Positions 26,801 to 35,691 of a DNA stretch of 45,457 bases are shown piece after piece. This stretch comes from Syntrophus sp. PtaU1.Bin005. GTDB lineage: Bacteria; Desulfobacterota; Syntrophia; Syntrophales; Syntrophaceae. The notes under the pieces are model-generated. The model saw only the letters and a program-made list of their open reading frames with translations, was not told the DNA's origin and ran no database searches. The stretch lies in the NCBI GenBank assembly GCA_002067745.1, contig MVRU01000017.1:1-45457 (forward strand), given 5' to 3'. Position numbers and translations under genes: made by a program. How positions within the stretch are numbered: position 1 is the stretch's first letter; each line of letters starts with the position of its first letter.

Positions 26801-27607
26801 ATGACACCACACCTTAAGAGATGGATAACGGCCATCGTTGCAGTCCCCATCGTCTTTGCCCTGGTTTTCTTCGGCTCCGAGGCGCTTTTTTCGGGCGTAT
26901 TGACGGCGATCGTCCTGGTGGCCGCTTTGGAGTACAATGCTCTGAGTTTCGGGAAGGGGTTTTCCTGGGAAAAAGGGGAAGTCCTCTGCGGGGCTCTGCT
27001 TCTGCCTCTTGGAGCCTTCCTCGGCGGGGAAAAGCTTCTGCTGGCCATTTTGGCCCTGCTGACCGTGGCGGTATTCCTGGCCTCCCTGTTTCGCGTCAAA
27101 GAGGGCGGAATATCGCTCGAACCCGTGGGCAAAGTCCTGTTCGGCCTTGCGTACCTCCCCTTGATGCTTTCCTATTTTATCCTTCTCCGGAAGACGGAAA
27201 ACGGGGTTTTGTGGATTTTCTTCGTACTGTTGCTGCCGATATCGGGCGATATCGCCGCTTTTTATTTCGGGAGGACCCTGGGAAAGCATAAGCTCTATCC
27301 GAGGATCAGTCCGGGGAAGACCGTTGAAGGCTCTATCGGCTCAATGGTGGGCAGCGTTCTGGCGGTCATGGTGTATTCCTCCTTCGTGTTGACTTCCCTG
27401 CCTCTCCTTCATGCCGCGGTCCTGGCCGTGATCGGCAACGGCATCAGCCAACTGGGGGATCTTTTTGAATCCATGATCAAGAGGGCTGCCGGCGTCAAGG
27501 ATTCCGGAACGATTCTGCCCGGGCATGGCGGGATGCTGGACCGGCTGGATTGCCTAATATTTCTTGTGCCTTTCGTATATTATTATCGTATGTTATGCAT
27601 TCCATAA
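26801..27607 (+). CDS. cdsA: Phosphatidate cytidylyltransferase
   Basis: Makes CDP-diacylglycerol, the branch point of phospholipid synthesis. The 268-residue protein has about seven membrane segments and the signature SMIKRAAGVKDSG followed by LPGHGGMLDRLD near the C-terminus. It shares 13 bases with the start of dxr. The products of pssA and psd in this window use its product. Confidence 0.95.
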   Translation: MTPHLKRWITAIVAVPIVFALVFFGSEALFSGVLTAIVLVAALEYNALSFGKGFSWEKGEVLCGALLLPLGAFLGGEKLLLAILALLTVAVFLASLFRVKEGGISLEPVGKVLFGLAYLPLMLSYFILLRKTENGVLWIFFVLLLPISGDIAAFYFGRTLGKHKLYPRISPGKTVEGSIGSMVGSVLAVMVYSSFVLTSLPLLHAAVLAVIGNGISQLGDLFESMIKRAAGVKDSGTILPGHGGMLDRLDCLIFLVPFVYYYRMLCIP

Positions 27608-28767
27608 AACAAATATCCCTTCTGGGTTCTACCGGGTCTATCGGCCGAAGTTCCCTGGATGTGATTCGCAGAAACCCGGACAGGTTCAAAATCATCGCCC
27701 TTGCCGCAGGGCGGAATCTTTCCGAACTGAAGCGGCAGATCGAGGAATTTCAGCCATCGGCCGTTTCCGTTATCGATGAGCACCACGCCCTCGAGCTGAA
27801 AAGGCAACTGCCCTCGCTGGCGGGCCTGGAGGTTCTCTACGGATCTGAAGGCTATCGCCAGGTTGCCTCGCTGCCCGATGCCGATCTGGTCATCTCGGCC
27901 ATGGTGGGGGCTGCAGGTCTTCTGCCGACCCTGGCGGCCATTGAGGCCGGCAGGGATATTGCTCTGGCCAACAAGGAAACCCTCGTCATGGCGGGCAGCC
28001 TCGTTCTTGAACTGGCAAAAAGCAGAGGGGTCAATCTTCTGCCCGTGGACAGCGAGCACAGCGCCATTTTCCAATGTCTGTCAGGCCAGGGATCTCAGCG
28101 GATCCGGAATATTCACCTGACGGCATCGGGAGGCCCCTTTTTCCGCTGCTCAAGAGAACGCCTGGAAACGGTGGGGCCGAAGGACGCCTTGAAGCACCCG
28201 AACTGGCTCATGGGAGACAAAATCACCATTGATTCCGCGACAATGATGAACAAAGGCCTCGAGGTGATCGAGGCAAAATGGCTTTTCGGCGTCGAGGTCG
28301 ATCAGATCCTGGTCTGCATCCATCCGCAGAGCATCGTCCATTCCATGGTGGAATTTACGGATGGTTCGGTGCTGGCGCAGCTCGGCATTCCCGACATGAA
28401 AATCCCCATCGCCTACGCCCTTTCCTTTCCGGAGCGGATGGACTGTCCGGAGCTGTCCCTCGATCTTTTCAAGATCGGCACCCTGGAATTTTTTCCTCCG
28501 GATATCGAAATGTTCCCGTGCCTTGGGCTGGCTTACAAGGCGGCGAGGGAGGGAGGAACCATGCCGGCCGTGCTGAACGCGGCCAATGAAGTGGCCGTTG
28601 AGGCCTTTCTTGCGGAACGCCTGCCGTTCATGAAAATACCCCGGCTTGTTGAAAGGGTCATGGATTCCCATGGAATCAAGGGACTTCCGGATCTGGGAGA
28701 CATTCTCGAAGCGGATGCCTGGGCGCGGCGGGAAGCGCAGAAACTTCTTAAGAACATGAGGGATTAA
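27595..28767 (+). CDS. dxr: 1-deoxy-D-xylulose 5-phosphate reductoisomerase
   Basis: Second step of the MEP isoprenoid pathway. The 390-residue protein begins with the NADPH motif LLGSTGSIG (residues 9-17); also seen are NKETLVMAG, PVDSEHSAIFQ, SGGPF and NKGLEVIEAKWLF, the metal and substrate regions. The ATG at 27595 lies inside the end of cdsA and has no clear ribosome-binding site, so it probably depends on coupling with cdsA. IspG is also in the window. Confidence 0.96.
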   Translation: MHSIKQISLLGSTGSIGRSSLDVIRRNPDRFKIIALAAGRNLSELKRQIEEFQPSAVSVIDEHHALELKRQLPSLAGLEVLYGSEGYRQVASLPDADLVISAMVGAAGLLPTLAAIEAGRDIALANKETLVMAGSLVLELAKSRGVNLLPVDSEHSAIFQCLSGQGSQRIRNIHLTASGGPFFRCSRERLETVGPKDALKHPNWLMGDKITIDSATMMNKGLEVIEAKWLFGVEVDQILVCIHPQSIVHSMVEFTDGSVLAQLGIPDMKIPIAYALSFPERMDCPELSLDLFKIGTLEFFPPDIEMFPCLGLAYKAAREGGTMPAVLNAANEVAVEAFLAERLPFMKIPRLVERVMDSHGIKGLPDLGDILEADAWARREAQKLLKNMRD

Positions 28768-28772
28768 AGAGA

Positions 28773-29873
28773 ATGATCGGAATCAGCATTCTATCCGTTG
28801 TCGTCCTGCTGGGCGTTCTCATCTTCGTGCATGAACTGGGGCATTTTCTGGCGGCGAAATATGCCGGTGTCGGCGTTCTGAAATTTTCGCTGGGATTTGG
28901 ACCGAAGCTCATTGGACGGAAAGTGGGGGAGACGGAATATCTCCTGTCTCTTATACCTCTCGGAGGCTATGTCAAGCTTCTGGGTGAATCTCCCGATGAT
29001 GAGCTTCCACCTGAAGAGAATCAGCGGTCCTTTCTGAAACAGAATGTCTGGAAGCGGATCATGATCGTGGCGGCCGGACCGCTCTTCAACGTCTTTTTTG
29101 CCATTTTTGTGTTTACGATCATTTATATGACCGGTGTACCCGTTCTTTCGGCCAAGGTGGGGGGGGTCGAAGAGGGGAGCGCGGCCCACCAGGCGGGGAT
29201 TCTTAAGGATGACACCATTCTTGCCGTCAACGGAAAAGCCGTCTCCCAATGGGATGAGATGGCCGAAGAGATCAGTAGAAGCGGGGGAAAGCCTCTGACG
29301 CTGCGGATCGAGCGGGACCGCGCCACCCGGGACGTGACCCTCGTTCCGAAGCTGATGAAAGCGAAGAATATCTTCGAGGAGGAAGTGGAGAAGTACCGGA
29401 TCGGAATCAGTGCCTCTTCCTATATCCTGGTTGCGAGAAAAGGTCCCATAGACGCCTTCTGGATGAGTCTGAAGCAGACCTGGCTGATATCCAAGCTGAC
29501 CATGGTGGGAATCGTCAAGATGATCGAAGGGGTCATTTCTCCGAAAAACATCGGAGGCCCGATCCTGATCGCACAGATCGCCGGTGCCCAGGTGAAGGAG
29601 GGGATTACCCCCTTTGTGATGTTCATGGGGCTTCTCAGCATCAATCTGGCCATTCTCAATCTTCTGCCAATCCCCGTTCTCGATGGAGGCCACCTTCTGT
29701 TCTTCATGATCGAGGCGGTCATAGGCCGGGAAGTCAGTGTCCGCTGGAGAGAGCGGGCGCAGCAGGTAGGGCTCATCATCCTGATTCTCCTGATGGCGTT
29801 CGCCTTCGCCATGGACATTGACCGCTTGAATCTCGGTTTTGTCAATGATTTTCTTAAAATGATCGGCAGGTGA
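28773..29873 (+). CDS. rseP: RIP metalloprotease RseP (site-2 protease family)
   Basis: Intramembrane zinc protease that cuts anti-sigma factors and signal peptides. The 366-residue protein has HELGH at 20-24 in the first membrane helix, a PDZ domain (about residues 125-190), and the second zinc-binding motif NLLPIPVLDGGH near 290-300. E. coli RseP has two PDZ domains; this one seems to have one. It sits five bases behind dxr, as in many bacteria. Confidence 0.95.
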   Translation: MIGISILSVVVLLGVLIFVHELGHFLAAKYAGVGVLKFSLGFGPKLIGRKVGETEYLLSLIPLGGYVKLLGESPDDELPPEENQRSFLKQNVWKRIMIVAAGPLFNVFFAIFVFTIIYMTGVPVLSAKVGGVEEGSAAHQAGILKDDTILAVNGKAVSQWDEMAEEISRSGGKPLTLRIERDRATRDVTLVPKLMKAKNIFEEEVEKYRIGISASSYILVARKGPIDAFWMSLKQTWLISKLTMVGIVKMIEGVISPKNIGGPILIAQIAGAQVKEGITPFVMFMGLLSINLAILNLLPIPVLDGGHLLFFMIEAVIGREVSVRWRERAQQVGLIILILLMAFAFAMDIDRLNLGFVNDFLKMIGR

Positions 29874-29883
29874 AAGAACACTC

Positions 29884-30585
29884 ATGATAACTCTGGCTCT
29901 GGACTCATCGTCAAAGACCGTCGGGATTGCGCTCCTGGAGGACGACGAGACTCTTGTGGAAAGCTTTTTTAATCTGGGGGTCAATTCTTCCATTCTGCTG
30001 CTGCCGGCCATCAGGGATGTCTTCCAGAAGGCGGGAATGGACGCGGAACATGTCGACCTGTGGGCCTGCACCACGGGGCCCGGTTCGTTCACCGGCTTGA
30101 GAATCGGGCTCGGCACCCTGAAAGGGCTGGCACTGGCCACGGGACGGCCCATTGCCGGAGTTTCCACCCTCGAGGCCCTGGCGTTTAACGGCATCCATTC
30201 CTCTAGGGTGATCTGCCCCATGATGGACGCACAGAGAAACCAGGTTTACACAGCCCTGTACACCGCCGAAAGCGATTTCTCCCTGAGAAGAATCGGAGAA
30301 GAGAGGCTGGCCGACCTGGAGGCCTTTTTGCCCCGGATTACGGAAAAGGCCCTCTTCCTGGGTGACGGGGCCTTGAAATACCAGCAGCGGATTGTGGAAT
30401 GCCTGCCTGATCGGGCCTGTTTTGCCGCCCCTCATCTTCATGCCGTCCGGGCCTGTGCTGTCGGCCTCCTGGGCAGAGAGAGCCACCGCCGGGGCGAGAT
30501 TCTCGATCTGTTAACCTTTACGCCCCGTTACCTGCGCCTTTCTGAAGCGGAAGTGAAGCGCCTGCAGCAGGATCAGCAGGGTTGA
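29884..30585 (+). CDS. tsaB: tRNA threonylcarbamoyladenosine synthesis protein TsaB
   Basis: Partner of TsaD and TsaE in making the t6A base of tRNAs that read ANN codons. The 233-residue protein begins ITLALDSSSKTVGIALL, and GPGSFTGLRIGLGTLKG is the diagnostic motif. It has the ASKHA fold but is inactive alone in known cases. It follows rseP by 10 bases. A GC hairpin (CTGCCG-TTC-CGGCAG, 30608-30622) follows without a T-run. Confidence 0.93.
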   Translation: MITLALDSSSKTVGIALLEDDETLVESFFNLGVNSSILLLPAIRDVFQKAGMDAEHVDLWACTTGPGSFTGLRIGLGTLKGLALATGRPIAGVSTLEALAFNGIHSSRVICPMMDAQRNQVYTALYTAESDFSLRRIGEERLADLEAFLPRITEKALFLGDGALKYQQRIVECLPDRACFAAPHLHAVRACAVGLLGRESHRRGEILDLLTFTPRYLRLSEAEVKRLQQDQQG

Positions 30586-30607
30586 AAGGCCCGGCGAATC
30601 AGGGATT

Positions 30608-30622
30608 CTGCCGTTCCGGCAG
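30608..30622 (+). repeat. Short GC hairpin after tsaB
   Basis: Six-base arms CTGCCG and CGGCAG flank TTC. There is no T-run, so it might be a pausing or RNA-protecting structure at the end of the operon. A TTGACA at 30650-30655 may begin a promoter for psd, but its -10 box is poor. Confidence 0.3.
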
Positions 30623-30804
30623 TGCGCTTCCGCCGTCCGACAAGAATGATTGACAAGCTTTTTTAATTAAGATAAGTCACTCTGGCTTGGAAGAAAAAAC
30701 CAGGAAAGTTGTTACATACACGTTATCAACAGTGACGTATTGTTCATATTCATTCTGATGGGACCCTCGTGAAGAATCATGAATTTATTTAGGATTGTTT
30801 CGAG

Positions 30805-31446
30805 ATGAAGCATGACAGCCTGATTGCTCCTGAGGGAATACCTTTTATCGCTCTTTTCGGCGCTGCGACCATCCTGGCGGTCGTCTTGTTAAAATCATAC
30901 GGAATTGCAGCCGTTTTTCTTGCCCCTACGCTCTTTTCAGCCTGGTTTTTCCGCAATCCCGAGAGGCGGGTTCCCGGAGATGAGAGGATGATTGTATCGC
31001 CCGCCGATGGTCAAGTCATCCGAATCGACGAGGGTGTCCATCACGAACTCCTTTCCGGGCCGTGCAGGAAGGTCAGCATTTTCATGAATATTTTCAATGT
31101 TCATGTGAACCGGATTCCCTACTCCGGGAAGGTATCCCGAATCGTCTACCATCCGGGACGCTTTCTTTCTGCAAATCTGGACAAGGCGTCTGAGCAGAAT
31201 GAAAGAAATTCCGTTCTGATCCTGACGGACGACGGCAAGGAAATTCTGACCATTCAGATCGCGGGGTTGATCGCCCGCCGAATCGTCTGCTGGGTGGAAG
31301 AGGGCGATGGTCTCACACGGGGCGAGCGCTTCGGGTTGATCCGTTTCGGCTCCCGTCTGGAGGTGTTTCTGCCGATGGAGGCAAAACTCTGTGTAGCCAG
31401 AGGGGACAAGGTGCAGGCAGGGCAGACGCCGATAGGGACGTTTTGA
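30805..31446 (+). CDS. psd: Phosphatidylserine decarboxylase (short type)
   Basis: Makes phosphatidylethanolamine from phosphatidylserine. The 213-residue protein has the short form without the long N-terminus of E. coli Psd. It has one or two N-terminal membrane segments and the block VSIFMNIFNVHVNRIPYSG. The self-cutting site is at RFGSRLEVFLP, where Gly-Ser is cut to leave a pyruvoyl group. It overlaps pssA at the stop by one base. Confidence 0.93.
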   Translation: MKHDSLIAPEGIPFIALFGAATILAVVLLKSYGIAAVFLAPTLFSAWFFRNPERRVPGDERMIVSPADGQVIRIDEGVHHELLSGPCRKVSIFMNIFNVHVNRIPYSGKVSRIVYHPGRFLSANLDKASEQNERNSVLILTDDGKEILTIQIAGLIARRIVCWVEEGDGLTRGERFGLIRFGSRLEVFLPMEAKLCVARGDKVQAGQTPIGTF

Positions 31447-32210
31447 TGAAAAAGGAAGGGAAACTGGGCAAAAGCCACATGAAAAAAGGGGTGTATATTT
31501 TACCAAACCTTTTTACATCGGCGAACCTCATTTTCGGTTTTTATTCCATTCTTTATTCCATCCGCGGAGCCTTTGTCGAGGCCTCTTTTTTTGTCCTGAT
31601 TTCCATTGTCCTGGACAGCCTGGACGGCCGGATTGCCAGAATGACCAATTCGGTGAGCAAATTCGGAATCGAATACGATTCGTTGTCCGACCTGGTGGCT
31701 TTCGGCGTGGCGCCTGCCGTGCTCATTTACCTGTGGTCTCTTTCATCCTTTGGAAAATGGGGATCGGTGACGGCCTGCCTTTTCGTCCTGTGCGGGGCTC
31801 TGCGCCTTGCCCGGTTCAATATCCAGATCGGCATTGTTGAAAGCAAGGTCTTCAAGGGTCTGGCGATACCGGCAGCGGCCGCGGTCATCGTGACGGGAAT
31901 TCTGCTCTATGAAGACAAGGTGGGTAAGGGACCCTATCCTCACATTCTTGTTCTTGCCGCTGTCGTCATCCTGTCGCTTCTGATGGTCAGCAATGTGAAA
32001 TATTACAGCTTCAAGAACCTGAATTATTTTGCCCGCAAGCCCTTCATGTCTTTTTTAGTGATTGTTCTGGCTTTGCTGATTGTTGTTGCTGAGCCTCAGG
32101 TCATGCTGTTCACGGTGATGACGGGGTATGCCCTTTCGGGACCTGCCTGGTTTCTTCTGAGATTGGTGAAGCGCCATCGCCGGCCGGCGACGGAAGCTCA
32201 AGGGACCTAG
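31446..32210 (+). CDS. pssA: CDP-diacylglycerol--serine O-phosphatidyltransferase
   Basis: Makes phosphatidylserine from CDP-diacylglycerol and serine in the inner membrane. The 254-residue protein has several membrane segments and the CDP-alcohol phosphotransferase motif DGRIAR...GIEYDSLSD. The start ATG at 31446 overlaps the psd stop by one base (TGATG). A later ATG at 31479 is also possible. Together with cdsA and psd this gives a complete PE route. Confidence 0.93.
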   Translation: MKKEGKLGKSHMKKGVYILPNLFTSANLIFGFYSILYSIRGAFVEASFFVLISIVLDSLDGRIARMTNSVSKFGIEYDSLSDLVAFGVAPAVLIYLWSLSSFGKWGSVTACLFVLCGALRLARFNIQIGIVESKVFKGLAIPAAAAVIVTGILLYEDKVGKGPYPHILVLAAVVILSLLMVSNVKYYSFKNLNYFARKPFMSFLVIVLALLIVVAEPQVMLFTVMTGYALSGPAWFLLRLVKRHRRPATEAQGT

Positions 32211-32353
32211 AGACGGGTCCACCGGGGTGCGGAAGACACGGGAGGTGCAATAGCCGGGGCCCGGCTTATCCCGTCGCTTCGGCAGCAGAATGGCCTGCCG
32301 GACCGATGAAAAGCTTTTAAGATCAGACCTGCGAAATAAGGAGAAGTGGATAG

Positions 32354-33370
32354 ATGGATTCATATAACGTAGCCGTAGTCGGTGCGACCGGCGCGGTAGG
32401 CAATGAAATGATCCGGGTTTTGGAGGAACGCGATTTTCCTGTCCGGGAGCTGACCCTTCTGGCATCTGAGCGTTCACTAGGCGTTGAAATTGATTTCCGC
32501 GGTAAACCCATACCGGTGAAGGTCCTCGATGAGAATTCCTTCAAGGGAATCGAGATCGGGCTGTTCTCGGCGGGAGGAAGCGTCAGCGAACGGTATGCCC
32601 CCATCGCCGCGGCGGCGGGATGCGTGGTCATCGACAACACCAGTGCCTTCCGGATGGATCCGGAGGTTCCCCTGGTCGTTCCCGAAGTCAATCCCCAGGC
32701 CATCGGGCAGTACAAAAAGAAGGGGATCATAGCCAACCCCAATTGCTCCACCATCCAGATGGTCGTAGCCCTCAAGCCGATTCACGATGCCGTTCGTATC
32801 CGGCGGGTCGTTGTATCCACGTATCAGGCTGTATCAGGAACAGGGAAAAAGGCCATTACCGAACTGGCTGAACAGACCCGGGCGCTGATGAGCTGCCAGG
32901 AGGTCAAAGTGAAGGTCTATCCCCATCAGATTGCCTTCAATTGTCTGCCCCATATCGACGTCTTCCTCGATAACGGCTATACCAAGGAAGAGATGAAAAT
33001 GGTCAACGAGACAAAAAAGATCTTCGATGATCCGTCGATCGGGGTGACGGCCACGGCAGTCCGGGTTCCCGTCTTTTATGGACATTCGGAATCGGTGAAT
33101 ATCGAAACGGAGAAGAAGATATCGGCGGAAGAGGTCAAAAAGCTCCTGTCAACGGCTCCCGGAGTAACGCTGATTGACAATCCGAAAGAAAACGCCTATC
33201 CCCTGGCGATCCATGCGGCAGGAAAGGATGACACCTTTGTCGGCAGGATTCGGGAGGATGAATCCATTCCCAACGGGATCAACCTGTGGGTCGTGGCGGA
33301 TAACATCCGCAAGGGCGCGGCGTCCAATGCCGTTCAGATCGCCGAGGTGCTGATCCGGGATTATCTATGA
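32354..33370 (+). CDS. asd: Aspartate-semialdehyde dehydrogenase
   Basis: Reduces aspartyl phosphate to the semialdehyde, the branch point to lysine, diaminopimelate, methionine and threonine. The 338-residue protein starts with the NADP-binding VAVVGATGAVGNEM and has the active-site cysteine in NPNCSTIQ. Also seen are TYQAVSGTGKKA and RVPVFYGHSESV. It overlaps the rsmD start by 4 bases (ATGA), which suggests coupling. Confidence 0.96.
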   Translation: MDSYNVAVVGATGAVGNEMIRVLEERDFPVRELTLLASERSLGVEIDFRGKPIPVKVLDENSFKGIEIGLFSAGGSVSERYAPIAAAAGCVVIDNTSAFRMDPEVPLVVPEVNPQAIGQYKKKGIIANPNCSTIQMVVALKPIHDAVRIRRVVVSTYQAVSGTGKKAITELAEQTRALMSCQEVKVKVYPHQIAFNCLPHIDVFLDNGYTKEEMKMVNETKKIFDDPSIGVTATAVRVPVFYGHSESVNIETEKKISAEEVKKLLSTAPGVTLIDNPKENAYPLAIHAAGKDDTFVGRIREDESIPNGINLWVVADNIRKGAASNAVQIAEVLIRDYL

Positions 33371-33927
33371 GGATCATCGGAGGGCGGGCAAAGGGTAGGC
33401 GCATCGCCGTACCGCCCGGTTATACCGTCCGTCCGACTTCAGACCGAATCAAGGAGGCCCTGTTCAATATCCTGGGGCCCCTGGAAGGTCAGACCTTTCT
33501 CGATCTCTACGCGGGGACGGGAAGCGTGGGCCTGGAGGCCCTCAGCCGGGGAGCCCGGCAGGTGGTTTTCGTTGAAAGGATTCCTTCCCTGGTTGCAGCC
33601 CTCAAGCGGAACCTGGAGGTCTTCGGCTTTTCCGGAGGATATGAGATTATTGCCTCGGACATAGGGCCGGCCTTCAGTCGCATGGTTGAGAAAGGGCTTC
33701 AATTTGACGTGATTTTCGCTGATCCGCCGTACAGAAAAGGGCAGATAGCCCGGACGGTCGATCTGCTGAATTTTCATGTGTCCCTGCTGGCCCCCGGAGG
33801 GGTGGCCATTCTCCAACGCGCCCGGGAAGAGCCCCTGGTGATCGAAGGAGACCAGGGAATGACGCTGGTCGATGAGAGAAAATATGGAGATACCCTGTTG
33901 TCGTTCATGAGGCATTCAGAAAATTAA
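33367..33927 (+). CDS. rsmD: 16S rRNA (guanine966-N2)-methyltransferase
   Basis: Methylates G966 of 16S rRNA using S-adenosylmethionine. The 186-residue protein starts MRIIGGRAKGRRI, has motif I LDLYAGTGSVGLEALSRGA and motif IV IFADPPYRKG (DPPY, as in N-methyltransferases). The ATG overlaps the asd stop by 4 bases. RsmD next to coaD is a common order in bacteria. Confidence 0.94.
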   Translation: MRIIGGRAKGRRIAVPPGYTVRPTSDRIKEALFNILGPLEGQTFLDLYAGTGSVGLEALSRGARQVVFVERIPSLVAALKRNLEVFGFSGGYEIIASDIGPAFSRMVEKGLQFDVIFADPPYRKGQIARTVDLLNFHVSLLAPGGVAILQRAREEPLVIEGDQGMTLVDERKYGDTLLSFMRHSEN

Positions 33928-33937
33928 AGAGGATGAT

Positions 33938-34432
33938 ATGAAAAAGGTTGCTGTATATCCCGGTTCTTTTGATCCCATAACCAACGGCCATCTTGATATA
34001 ATCAAAAGAGGCCTGTCCATGTTCGATGAAATCATCGTCCTTGTTGCCTACAATGCCAGTAAGACGTCCCTGTTTACCGTGGAGGAGCGGATAGAGATGA
34101 TCCAAGAGGCTCTTCGTGACCGGAAACGGGTCCTGGTGGACAGTCATGACGGTCTGCTGGTCGATTATGTCCGAAATGCCGGAGCAAACATCATTCTCCG
34201 CGGTTTGAGAGCCATGTCGGAATTTGAGTATGAGTTTCAGCTCGCCCTGATGAACCGTCGCCTCAACCGCAATGTGGAAACGGTTTTCTTTATGACCGGC
34301 TACAAATGGTTTTATACAAGCTCTACGATCATCAAGGAAGTTGCCCGTCTCGGCGGCTCTCCGAAAGGGCTTGTTCCAGAGGTTGTTTATCGGAGAATGC
34401 AGGAAAAGTTTCCCAAAATGATCAAAATTTAG
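33938..34432 (+). CDS. coaD: Phosphopantetheine adenylyltransferase
   Basis: Fourth step of coenzyme A synthesis. The 164-residue protein has VAVYPGSFDPITNGHLDII with the nucleotidyltransferase T-x-G-H motif (residues 15-18), and YTSSTIIKEVARLGG near the C-terminus. It starts 10 bases behind rsmD. Confidence 0.96.
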   Translation: MKKVAVYPGSFDPITNGHLDIIKRGLSMFDEIIVLVAYNASKTSLFTVEERIEMIQEALRDRKRVLVDSHDGLLVDYVRNAGANIILRGLRAMSEFEYEFQLALMNRRLNRNVETVFFMTGYKWFYTSSTIIKEVARLGGSPKGLVPEVVYRRMQEKFPKMIKI

Positions 34433-34440
34433 AGAGTATT

Positions 34441-35634
34441 ATGAAGCTAGCATCGAGAGTATCGCTAATCAAACCGTCTCCAACTCTGGTCATTACCGCC
34501 AAAGCGGCCGCTTTGCGCGCGGAGGGCCGGGACATCGTCGATTTCGGGGCGGGAGAGCCGGACTTCTACACCCCGGAACACATCAAGGCCGCAGCCATCC
34601 AGGCGGTGGAATCAAATTTTACGCGCTATACGGCGGTCGGAGGCATCGATGAACTGAAGGATGCCATTATCCGGAAGCTTCAAAAGGATAACCACCTTTC
34701 CTACAGGCGTTCGGAGATCGTCGTCTCCTGCGGGGCCAAGCACACGCTTTTCAATCTTGCCCAGGTCCTGTTCGAGGAGGGGGATGAGGTCGTTATTCCA
34801 GGACCCTACTGGGTTTCCTATCCGGACCTCGTGCTTTATACCGGGGCGCAACCTGTCATTGTCAACACCCGGGAACAGGACGGCTTTAAATTAACCCCGG
34901 AAGGGTTGGAACGCGCCATCACGGAAAGAACCAGGGCGCTCATCATCAACAGCCCGTCAAACCCCACAGGATCCGCCTATACGAGGGAGGAGCTTGCCGC
35001 GCTGGCCGAGGTGGTGCTCCGCCATTCGATGATGATCATTTCTGACGATATTTATGAAAAGATCCTCTTCGACGGGCTGGATTTCTGGAATATTGCGGCC
35101 GTTGCTCCCGCTCTGAAGGACCGGACCATCGTTGTCAACGGTGTCTCCAAGGCCTATGCCATGACGGGCTGGAGGATCGGCTATGCCGCGGGGCCGGAGG
35201 CCGTCATCGCGGCCATGGGAAAGATTCAAAGCCAGAGCACCTCCAATCCGGCTTCCATCTCCCAGAAGGCTGCTGTTGAGGCTCTGACCGGGGATCAGCA
35301 GGTCATTTCGGAAATGGTCAAGGAGTTCCAGAGGCGGAGGGATTACATCGTTTCCGTCCTGAATTCCTTTAATGGCGTTTCCTGCCTGAAACCCCAGGGG
35401 GCTTTCTACGTCTTTCCCAATGTCTCCACATTGTATGGATTGAGCTGTGGGGATCGGAAGATCAACGATTCCGCTGCAATGGCGGAATATCTCCTCGAGG
35501 AGGCCGAGGTGGCCGTCGTGCCCGGAGCTGCCTTCGGAGATGACCGCTACATCAGGATTTCCTACGCAACATCGATGGAGCTGATTGAAAAGGGACTGGA
35601 GCGGATCGGGAATGCGCTGATGCGTTTGAAATGA
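34441..35634 (+). CDS. Class I/II pyridoxal-phosphate aminotransferase, aspartate aminotransferase type
   Basis: Moves amino groups between aspartate (or similar) and 2-oxoglutarate. The 397-residue protein has the PLP lysine in VSKAYAMTGWRIGYAAG (Lys237), NSPSNPTGSAYT, and FGAGEPDFYTPE near the start, typical of the I-gamma (thermophile-type) aspartate aminotransferase group. ATG at 34441 is preferred over the longer frame that overlaps coaD. Some members also use prephenate; that cannot be read here. Confidence 0.87.
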   Translation: MKLASRVSLIKPSPTLVITAKAAALRAEGRDIVDFGAGEPDFYTPEHIKAAAIQAVESNFTRYTAVGGIDELKDAIIRKLQKDNHLSYRRSEIVVSCGAKHTLFNLAQVLFEEGDEVVIPGPYWVSYPDLVLYTGAQPVIVNTREQDGFKLTPEGLERAITERTRALIINSPSNPTGSAYTREELAALAEVVLRHSMMIISDDIYEKILFDGLDFWNIAAVAPALKDRTIVVNGVSKAYAMTGWRIGYAAGPEAVIAAMGKIQSQSTSNPASISQKAAVEALTGDQQVISEMVKEFQRRRDYIVSVLNSFNGVSCLKPQGAFYVFPNVSTLYGLSCGDRKINDSAAMAEYLLEEAEVAVVPGAAFGDDRYIRISYATSMELIEKGLERIGNALMRLK

Positions 35635-35691
35635 GAACCATCAGCGGAATTTTGTAATGTCAACACATCAATAGGGGCGGGCGTTTATTTC

